A stretch of 11,812 bases of DNA, taken from NCBI GenBank assembly GCA_017860335.1, contig JAFNAU010000122.1:1-11812 (forward strand). Direction: 5' to 3'. Below, one piece after another: positions 1 through 5,621 of the stretch. Positions within the stretch are counted from its first letter, which is position 1, and every line of letters starts with the position of its first letter. The notes below the pieces were generated by a model. The model was not told the DNA's origin, made no database searches, and saw only the letters and a program-made list of their open reading frames with translations. The DNA is from Bacteroidota bacterium (GTDB lineage: Bacteria; Bacteroidota; Bacteroidia; Bacteroidales; Paludibacteraceae). The position numbers and the translations under genes were made by a program.

Positions 1-74
1 TCGAGCTCGAAAAAAGTTATCCTCGATTTTTTCGCCAACATACTTATAAACAAATAAATTAAAAATCATTAAAG

Positions 75-107
75 TTGCATTTACAACTTGAATCTTGCTT
101 ATATTTG
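75..107 (+). promoter_or_regulatory. Bacteroidota-type promoter for the GlsB-like gene
   Basis: A TATATTTG box at 100-107 matches the Bacteroidota -7 consensus TAnnTTTG exactly. A TTGC element at 75-78 lies 21 bases upstream, close to the expected position of the -33 TTTG. Transcription would begin near 112-115, giving a leader of about 40 bases before the GTG start at 153. This is the only promoter candidate in the window with both elements recognisable. It is assigned by consensus only. Confidence 0.6.
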
Positions 108-152
108 TCGCGGATTTTAATTTTAACACTAACAATATAAAAGAATTGGGGT

Positions 153-395
153 GTGGGAATAATATGGTTTATTGTAATCGGAGCGCTGGCCGGTTATCTG
201 GCCGGGAAATTAATGAAAGGCGGCGGTTTCGGATTGGTCGTTAACCTGGTGGTGGGAATAATCGGAGGTGTCCTTGGTGGCTGGATTTTTGACATTTTGC
301 ACATTAATGCCGGTGGAGGTTTGCTTGAAAGTTTGATTACTTCAACCGTAGGAGCTGTGGTATTTTTATGGTTACTTTCGAAGTTTAAAAAGTAA
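153..395 (+). CDS. GlsB/YeaQ/YmgE family small membrane protein
   Basis: This 80-residue, very hydrophobic, glycine-rich protein belongs to the transglycosylase-associated / GlsB-YeaQ-YmgE family, whose members are small inner-membrane proteins linked to general stress responses. Their biochemical role is not established. It starts with the typical M-G-I-I-W, has an early G-x-L-A-G-x-L-A-G-K motif around residues 10-19, and a central run of paired glycines (about 30-43) within a second membrane helix. A third helix lies near residues 60-75, followed by a basic KFKK tail. The GTG start at 153 is chosen because it gives the family N-terminus; the nearby ATG at 164 is out of frame. Length is normal for the family. 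The gene is a single unit with its own promoter-like element and a terminator directly downstream. Family assignment is firm; a stress role is inferred from relatives. Confidence 0.9.
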   Translation: MGIIWFIVIGALAGYLAGKLMKGGGFGLVVNLVVGIIGGVLGGWIFDILHINAGGGLLESLITSTVGAVVFLWLLSKFKK

Positions 396-420
396 TCCCT
401 TCGAATTTAAGAAACAAAAA

Positions 421-448
421 AGCCTTCAAAGTTATTTGAAGGCTTTTT
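421..448. terminator. Bidirectional intrinsic terminator
   Basis: A perfect 10-bp stem (421-430 with 435-444) encloses a GTTA loop. A T run follows on the plus strand (445-448) and an A run precedes it (415-420), which becomes a T run on the minus strand. It sits between two convergent genes and can serve both the GlsB-like gene and the sigma factor gene. Confidence 0.85.
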
Positions 449-471
449 ATTATTGACATTTCTTTTAGTTG

Positions 472-1062
472 TCAGAACTTATAATCTTTCAGTTGTTCCT
501 GAAGCCTTTTGCGGGCAAGGAAAATGCGGCTTTTCACGGTGCCGATGGGTAAATCCATCTTTTGGGCAATTTCTTCATACTTGTATCCCTGTACATGCAT
601 GGAAAAAGGAATGCGGTATTCATCTGCGAATGAATCAATGCTGTTGCTGATTTCACCAAAGGAGAAAGCGCCTTCAGGGGTGTCAAAACCGGAATTCTGC
701 GGCAAATTCAAATGATGCAAATCGTCTGTCCTGTCAAAAACAGTCTGATTGCGAACGATCTTGCGATAATTGTTGATGAAAATGTTTTTCATTATCGTAA
801 GAACCCAACCTTTGAAATTTACATTACTCGTAAATTTGTCCTGATTGTCCAGCACCTTAAGTGTAGTGTCTTGCAGTAAGTCCTCGGCATCATCACGATT
901 AAGCGTTAACGAGAATGCGAAATTTCTCATGTTGTTTTGTAACGCTACAAGGTCTTTTTCAAATTGAACGTTTTCCATTTCGTTTTTAGTTTTGTGTGTG
1001 AATAAATAATTTAAAAACGAATTCTTTTTGAAAAAAGACTTCTTCTTCTCAGAAGTAGTCAT
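472..1062 (-). CDS. ECF-type sigma-70 family RNA polymerase sigma factor
   Basis: This 196-residue protein has the two-domain layout of extracytoplasmic-function sigma factors, which direct RNA polymerase to a stress-specific promoter set. Region 2 covers about residues 33-105, with the helix motif D-D-A-E-D-L-L-Q-D-T (about 57-66), then N-F-K-G-W-V-L-T-I-M-K-N and a basic stretch. Region 4 covers about 140-192 and contains a helix-turn-helix (Y-E-E-I-A-Q-K-M, then G-T-V-K-S-R-I-F-L-A-R-K-R-L). The start is uncertain. The ATG at 1062 gives a Lys/Phe-rich 28-residue leader ahead of the family domain. An internal ATG at 978 (M29, MENVQFEKDL) would give 168 residues, nearer the usual ECF length. 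Neither start has a clear ribosome binding site. No anti-sigma factor gene is adjacent, so its control cannot be read from context; regulators may be encoded elsewhere. It is not the SusC/D-linked type accompanied by a FecR gene. Confidence 0.93.
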   Translation of the reverse strand: MTTSEKKKSFFKKNSFLNYLFTHKTKNEMENVQFEKDLVALQNNMRNFAFSLTLNRDDAEDLLQDTTLKVLDNQDKFTSNVNFKGWVLTIMKNIFINNYRKIVRNQTVFDRTDDLHHLNLPQNSGFDTPEGAFSFGEISNSIDSFADEYRIPFSMHVQGYKYEEIAQKMDLPIGTVKSRIFLARKRLQEQLKDYKF

Positions 1063-1134
1063 GTGATTGTCAGTTGTCTATACTGAATAATATTGTATAA
1101 AAGAACTCTTTTGAAAAGGGGTAAACCTTTCCGA

Positions 1135-1144
1135 TACAAATATA
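1135..1144 (-). promoter_or_regulatory. Promoter candidate (-7 box) of the sigma factor gene
   Basis: Read on the minus strand, 1144-1137 is TATATTTG, an exact match to TAnnTTTG. It lies about 75 bases upstream of the ATG at 1062. No convincing -33 TTTG is visible. The full 10-base arm 1135-1144 is the reverse complement of 1167-1176. Confidence 0.45.
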
Positions 1145-1166
1145 AACATTATGTTTTAAATTTCAC

Positions 1167-1180
1167 TATATTTGTACAAA
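1167..1180 (+). promoter_or_regulatory. Promoter candidate (-7 box) of the NfeD-family gene, with palindrome
   Basis: TATATTTG at 1167-1174 matches the -7 consensus, 19 bases before the ATG at 1194, so the leader would be only about a dozen bases. The -33 element is not recognisable. TTTGTACAAA at 1171-1180 is itself a perfect 10-base palindrome overlapping the box and could be an operator; that is inference. Confidence 0.45.
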
Positions 1181-1193
1181 ATATTATTAACCA

Positions 1194-2579
1194 ATGAGAA
1201 AATATTTTGTTTTTTTAAGTTTTGTCCTCGTAGGGCTTTTTACAGGGGCTGTGTCAGCGTCCAAACTTTATTTTTCTATCGATCTAAAAAAAAATGTGGG
1301 TAGTACAACCTGGATTTATATTCAAAAAGGGTTTGAAGAAGCTAAAAAATTAAACGCAAGCACCATCATCATCGAAATGAATACCTACGGGGGCGAGGTG
1401 ATGTATGCCGACTCAATCCGTACCAAAATTCTAAACAGTGATATTCCGGTGTACGTCTTCATTGATAACAATGCTGCCTCAGCGGGAGCGCTGATTTCTA
1501 TTGCCTGTGATAAAATTTACATGCGTCGTGGTGCAACCATTGGAGCGGCTACCGTGGTCAATCAGACGGGTGAGAAGATGCCCGATAAATACCAGTCGTA
1601 TATGCGCGCTACCATGCGTGCTACTGCCGAATCCCACGGACGTGATACGATTGTGAACGGTACCGACACTTCGTATGTCTGGAAGCGTAATCCGCTGATA
1701 GCCGAAGCTATGGTGGACGAGCGTACCGTGGTACCCAATGTGAGTGACTCGGGTAAAATTCTCACCTTTACCACCGAAGAAGCTATTAAATACGGATATT
1801 GCGATGGCGAAGCGGAAAGTATCAGACAGCTGATTGAGAAGGAAATGGGTAAGGAGCCCTACCAGCTGGTAAAGTACAAACCCGGTTTCTGGGATAATGC
1901 GCGCGGATTTCTGATGAGCCCTATCCTGCAGAGCATTCTTATCATGCTTATAATCGGTGGCATATACTTCGAAATGCAGTCGCCGGGAATAGGCTTTGCC
2001 CTCATTGTAGCCATTGGTGCAGCTATACTTTACTTTGCACCACTCTATATCGATGGTTTGGCTGCCAACTGGGAAATTCTGCTGTTCGTCATAGGGGTGG
2101 GTCTGATACTGGTGGAGATTTTTGTTATACCCGGCTTTGGCATAACAGGTATCGGAGGTATTGTACTGGTTGTGGCGGGGCTTACACTGAGTCTTCTCAA
2201 TAACGTTGATTTTAATTTTGGACCTGTACAATCATCTGTAGTGACCAAAGCATTGCTCACGGTAATATGTGGCATGGTGCTTGGTTTTGCGGCTATGCTC
2301 TATCTGAGCAGTAAAATAGGCAGTAAGGGAATTTTCAGAAAACTGGCTTTGAATACGTCGCTCGAAAAAGAGCAGGGATATATCGGTGTATCGATGAATG
2401 AAACCAGTCTGATAAATAAAACCGGAAAGGCGCATACAGTATTGCGCCCGTCGGGCAAGGTACGAATTGATGATAAGGTGTACGATGCAGTTTCTACCGA
2501 CGGAGCATTTATTGAGAAAGGATCTGCAGTTCGGGTAGTCCGCTACGAAACTGGTCAGGTGTATGTGGAAAGTGTGTAA
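1194..2579 (+). CDS. NfeD-family membrane protein with ClpP-like serine protease domain
   Basis: This 461-residue protein has the full-length NfeD architecture. A signal peptide (about 1-22) is followed by a ClpP/crotonase-fold protease domain (about 24-215), a multi-pass membrane block (about 240-340), another membrane helix (about 350-372), and a C-terminal OB-fold NfeD domain (about 385-461). In the protease domain the N-x-x-G-G-E motif (63-68) precedes A-A-S-A-G-A; S96 is the likely nucleophile and K132 (in D-K-Y-Q-S-Y) the likely general base, matching the Ser-Lys dyad known from archaeal 1510-N. Such proteins are thought to process membrane proteins, commonly alongside a flotillin/stomatin-like partner at membrane microdomains. 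No such partner gene follows here; the next 385 bases hold only a gene remnant. It is transcribed divergently from the sigma factor gene. Family and domains are certain; substrate is unknown. Confidence 0.93.
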   Translation: MRKYFVFLSFVLVGLFTGAVSASKLYFSIDLKKNVGSTTWIYIQKGFEEAKKLNASTIIIEMNTYGGEVMYADSIRTKILNSDIPVYVFIDNNAASAGALISIACDKIYMRRGATIGAATVVNQTGEKMPDKYQSYMRATMRATAESHGRDTIVNGTDTSYVWKRNPLIAEAMVDERTVVPNVSDSGKILTFTTEEAIKYGYCDGEAESIRQLIEKEMGKEPYQLVKYKPGFWDNARGFLMSPILQSILIMLIIGGIYFEMQSPGIGFALIVAIGAAILYFAPLYIDGLAANWEILLFVIGVGLILVEIFVIPGFGITGIGGIVLVVAGLTLSLLNNVDFNFGPVQSSVVTKALLTVICGMVLGFAAMLYLSSKIGSKGIFRKLALNTSLEKEQGYIGVSMNETSLINKTGKAHTVLRPSGKVRIDDKVYDAVSTDGAFIEKGSAVRVVRYETGQVYVESV

Positions 2580-2964
2580 ATTTGAACTTATTCCTAAATC
2601 ATTTCTGCACCTGTTTCGGTACGCTGTACCTTAATTTTATCCACGGATGGCACTCTGCGATCTGTCGGAAGTGGCGCTACATAAGTAGAAAACGAATTAT
2701 CCCCGGATTTTAAGGCATAGGGTACCAAAATATTTTTCAGTATTTTTTTCTGTTAGCTATACATTTACGTTTTTACAAAGTTCATACAACAAAGTCTCAC
2801 TACGAAGGTCTGAAAAATAGATTGTATTCGCTTCCTACTTTTTTTATAATTAATCAAGAATACATGGGAATGCAATATAAATGGTTTAACCGAATATCTG
2901 TTTTAGTTATTTACTCCGCATACTTGTTTGTCTTGCTTACATGTTCACCTGTCTGCTCACTGAA
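2580..2964. other. Intergenic region with gene remnant
   Basis: This stretch between the ends of the NfeD-family gene and the surface protein gene has no intact gene. The half next to nfeD holds a minus-strand coding remnant (2594-2752). The other half is AT-rich with no recognisable RNA gene, repeat or strong terminator. The only hairpin is a weak 5-bp one at 2618-2630. Confidence 0.6.
2594..2752 (-). pseudogene. 3' remnant of an unidentified coding sequence
   Basis: On the minus strand this stretch is open for 52 codons ending in TAG, bounded upstream by an in-frame TAA at 2753-2755. It has no ATG usable as a start; the only Met is the second last residue. From about 2727 to 2594 it looks protein-like: VPYALKSGDNSFSTYV, then APLPTDRRVPSVDKIKVQRT, then ETGAEMI. 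Codon use is varied and GC content is visibly higher than in the AT-rich flank. I do not recognise the family. The natural reading is the C-terminal end of a gene whose 5' part was lost. A chance open frame remains possible, since 52 codons is not long. Confidence 0.35.
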
Positions 2965-4776
2965 TTATTTCTTTATCAGTTTACCGGAGTAAACACCAGC
3001 TCTTGTTCTCAACCTAACAATATAAACACCCTGTTGCAGATTGCTGATATCTACATAATGGCTGGGATTAGAAATATTCAGGACATTTACCCCCTGCATA
3101 TCATATAATGAAATATTTTCTGATGACAAATCCCGGGATAGATAAAATCCTTTATTTGCAGGATTAGGGTAAACATACAGGTTGTTTTTCGAGATATTCT
3201 CAACTTTTGTCGCGGTTTCCATATAAAGATTGTTTATTTCCGACGAATTTAGTATCCTGCTGTAAACCCTTATATCATCTATCCAGCCAACGAAAAAATC
3301 TGAAGTCCAGTCATTATCCCATTCCTGACCTATGGATGCCATGCTGTTTGGGGTTATACTATTATTGCTTATAAAGGTGTGATGCAATATGTTATTGTCA
3401 ATATATAACCGGCTGATTTGATTTTTCGTAAACGTTAATGCAAAGAAGTGCCAGATATTATTATCAAAAGGGGTTAAATGGTATTGACTATTTGTAATTG
3501 AATCGCTGTAATATGTCAGATTATTTTCCCAGACGATCATCGATATGTTTTGCCCGATTATATTTTTTTCTTTGTTTAATGAAAATATTGTTCCTTTATA
3601 TTCAGGTGCCGCTGACTTAAACCAGCCGGTTACAGAATAACTTTCCTTGTTATACAAATCATCAATAATGCCGTCAATGGTGATATAATTACTGCCATTA
3701 AAATAATATGCCTTGTTTTCCTTTCCAAATCTGTCCGGACTTAATGTTGCTCCATATATTGTTCCGTTATTTCCATTGCCGCTTTCGTCATTTGCATTCC
3801 CGTTGAATGGATACCAGGCTGTTAATGCCTTATTCAGATCAATCGTAATATCCTCTTCCACAATATTCTGAAATTCTTTCCATTGTACCGCGTTTTGATA
3901 GTACGATTTTGAACCTGCAGGAACATATAACGTGCAATTAACGACATCAACATATTTAAACACACTATCTGAAGCAGATAAATCGACAGGTGTTACAGAT
4001 CTTGCAAATATGGTGTTTAAGCCTGAACATTTATAAAAGGCATAACCCTGAATTTGTGTAATGCTGGCAGGTATTGTCACAGAACTCAGCCCGGTGCAAT
4101 TTTCAAAAGCCCATTGTTTAATCGTAGTCAGTGAATTTGGCAGCGTGATATTATCAAGCAAACTGCAGTTGTAAAATGCGTCAATGTCAATTTCGGTGAC
4201 CGATGCGGGTATTTTAAAACCACTGGAGCTTTTTGGCGGGCAAAACATCAGAATTGTCTTATTCTTATCATATAATACTCCGTTTTCGCTCGAATAATAA
4301 GCGTTTGAGCTATTTACACTTATATTGGCATTCGTTCCAATAAAAGCGGTATTACCAATGAATGTAACAGATGCCGGTATATCAATATCAGACAATGATT
4401 CACAATTAAGGAATGCGGCTGTATCTATAACATTTACGGTTGCAGGAATGGTGATATTATTCAATGAACTACAGTTCCTGAATGCCAGATAACCGATTGT
4501 TTTCATTCCCGAAGGTAAACTTACAGCAGCCAGCGAAGTGCATGAGTTTAATCCAGAACGGGCTATTGTAGTCAGATTAGCCGGTAAAATAATTTCTGAA
4601 AGATTGGATTTATTATAAAATCCGTTTCGGGGAAAAGTATTGGCAGGATAGGTATAGTTCGAAGTATTGTATGTTCCTGCAATACCGGTGTAAGCTGCGA
4701 TATTGACACCTGACAGATCAACCGATGTTAATACAGGCATTAAATCACGCATGGTTTTAATGTCCCGTGCATCCAT
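2965..4776 (-). CDS. BspA-type leucine-rich-repeat surface protein with LamG and T9SS sorting domains, N-terminus missing
   Basis: The 603 residues read as a secreted adhesin-like protein in three parts. Residues about 55-260 are BspA-type leucine-rich repeats with the pattern I-P-x-S-V-T-x-I-x-x-x-A-F-x-N-C-S-x-L. Residues about 315-520 form a LamG/concanavalin A-like jelly roll (W-Y-P-F-N-G-N-A-N-D-E-S-G-N-G near 321, V-G-W-I-D-D-I-R-V-Y near 496). Residues about 533-603 are a type IX secretion C-terminal domain (Y-P-N-P-A, then the G-V-Y-I-V-R-L and K-L-I-K-K ends). T9SS cargo needs a Sec signal peptide, but none exists here. The ATG at 4776 lies inside conserved family sequence, which continues upstream for 17 codons (LTSNELNTVTHLTVTGS) to an in-frame TAA at 4828-4830. 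The gene is therefore probably 5'-truncated and non-functional unless rescued. It stands alone, with no partner gene. Confidence 0.85.
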   Translation of the reverse strand: MDARDIKTMRDLMPVLTSVDLSGVNIAAYTGIAGTYNTSNYTYPANTFPRNGFYNKSNLSEIILPANLTTIARSGLNSCTSLAAVSLPSGMKTIGYLAFRNCSSLNNITIPATVNVIDTAAFLNCESLSDIDIPASVTFIGNTAFIGTNANISVNSSNAYYSSENGVLYDKNKTILMFCPPKSSSGFKIPASVTEIDIDAFYNCSLLDNITLPNSLTTIKQWAFENCTGLSSVTIPASITQIQGYAFYKCSGLNTIFARSVTPVDLSASDSVFKYVDVVNCTLYVPAGSKSYYQNAVQWKEFQNIVEEDITIDLNKALTAWYPFNGNANDESGNGNNGTIYGATLSPDRFGKENKAYYFNGSNYITIDGIIDDLYNKESYSVTGWFKSAAPEYKGTIFSLNKEKNIIGQNISMIVWENNLTYYSDSITNSQYHLTPFDNNIWHFFALTFTKNQISRLYIDNNILHHTFISNNSITPNSMASIGQEWDNDWTSDFFVGWIDDIRVYSRILNSSEINNLYMETATKVENISKNNLYVYPNPANKGFYLSRDLSSENISLYDMQGVNVLNISNPSHYVDISNLQQGVYIVRLRTRAGVYSGKLIKK

Positions 4777-5621
4777 ACTACCGGTTACTGTTAGGTGTGT
4801 GACTGTGTTTAATTCATTGGAGGTTAATTATATTTTTCATGATTTATAAGTCGGAGTTTATTGTGCTGACGCCGCACGATTTGGTTAAATTGAAACAATA
4901 TATTTTGTAAAGCGGGTACAGCTAATCCGATTATTTTTTCGGTGTATTCGCTTATATAAAAATCAGATTAACCTAACGTAGTTTACCAGTATTTATACTG
5001 TATATTATCAGGAATGCCAATAACCTGCTAACAGGGTAAATGACCTTAATGAAATATTAGAAAGAAATGGCTATTATAAAAATAACCAAATTCATCAAAT
5101 ATTGTTCAAATATGTTAACCGTTTGTGTCGGAAAAAATGTAATTAGTATTATCATCTTTTTTGTAAATGGCATATCACCTTGTACCAGATATTTTTTTTG
5201 ATTTCAGCACATGATGACTGTTCCATCAGCATCGTGCGATAAGAATATCAAACCTTACAGACAAACCTTTTTTGTGAATTTCGCTTTAAAATATCCTTCA
5301 ACATCACTTCTCCGGAATTCAATCTGCGAATAGTTTTAGATTGAACTGGAGTGTTAATTGCCATGAACGATAATTAACAAAAAACGCCTAACAAATACTA
5401 ATTCAAACAGTTGGTGAAATAATAGGTAAATTGTCAGGAATGTAGATGAATAAGTTAGTTTTTCAAATTACAGAGTTACGTGGAGATGAATGACAAAAAT
5501 ACTGTTAAATTTCATCATGTTAAGTATTCTTAGTAAAATTTGTTTAAATTTGCAGGCAGTTAGTATCAAAAATATGTGATATTTATATTGAAAATATCCG
5601 GTTACGAAGCTGTTTCTTACG
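4777..5621. other. 845-bp non-coding stretch
   Basis: The first about 65 bases carry decayed N-terminal sequence of the surface protein gene. The rest is AT-rich, with only short open frames that look accidental (for example 5067-5201, 44 codons). I see no tRNA, rRNA, CRISPR, insertion sequence or terminal inverted repeats. The last 80 bases contain the promoter-like box and the abnormal start of the SusC gene. Its length may leave room for a regulatory leader or small RNA, but no structure supports that. Confidence 0.55.
5545..5552 (+). promoter_or_regulatory. Promoter candidate (-7 box) for the SusC/SusD operon
   Basis: TAAATTTG at 5545-5552 matches TAnnTTTG. The -33 region is not a clear TTTG. 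Transcription would begin near 5558, giving a leader of about 30 bases to the probable original start near 5588, or about 64 to the first in-frame ATG at 5622. Confidence 0.4.

Noticed and set aside
8..34. Inverted repeat CGAAAAAA / TTTTTTCG near the left edge, with a TCGAGCTCGA palindrome at 1-10
   Set aside because: The stem is nearly all A-T and no upstream gene is visible, so it cannot be called a terminator; the palindrome is at the window edge without context.
453..715. Two open frames on the plus strand (65 and 68 codons) across the sigma factor gene
   Set aside because: Both are antisense to conserved region 4 of the sigma factor, and one starts within the terminator tail.
1479..2231. 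A 250-codon open frame on the minus strand inside the NfeD-family gene
   Set aside because: It lies fully antisense to a gene with clear domains and catalytic motifs, has a composition rich in His, Asn and Tyr typical of antisense shadows, and resembles no family.
2618..2630. Small hairpin GGTAC-GCT-GTACC after nfeD
   Set aside because: Five base pairs without a T run is too weak for a terminator, and it lies inside the coding-like remnant on the other strand.
2864..2992. A 42-codon plus-strand open frame with a hydrophobic centre (start MGMQYKWFNR)
   Set aside because: It overlaps the 3' end of the surface protein gene on the other strand, has no ribosome binding site or promoter-like box, and hydrophobic short frames arise easily in AT-rich DNA.
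5067..5201. A 44-codon plus-strand open frame (start MAIIKITKFI) in the long intergenic region
   Set aside because: The composition is what AT-rich non-coding DNA gives, it runs through an eight-T homopolymer to its stop, and no promoter or partner gene supports it.
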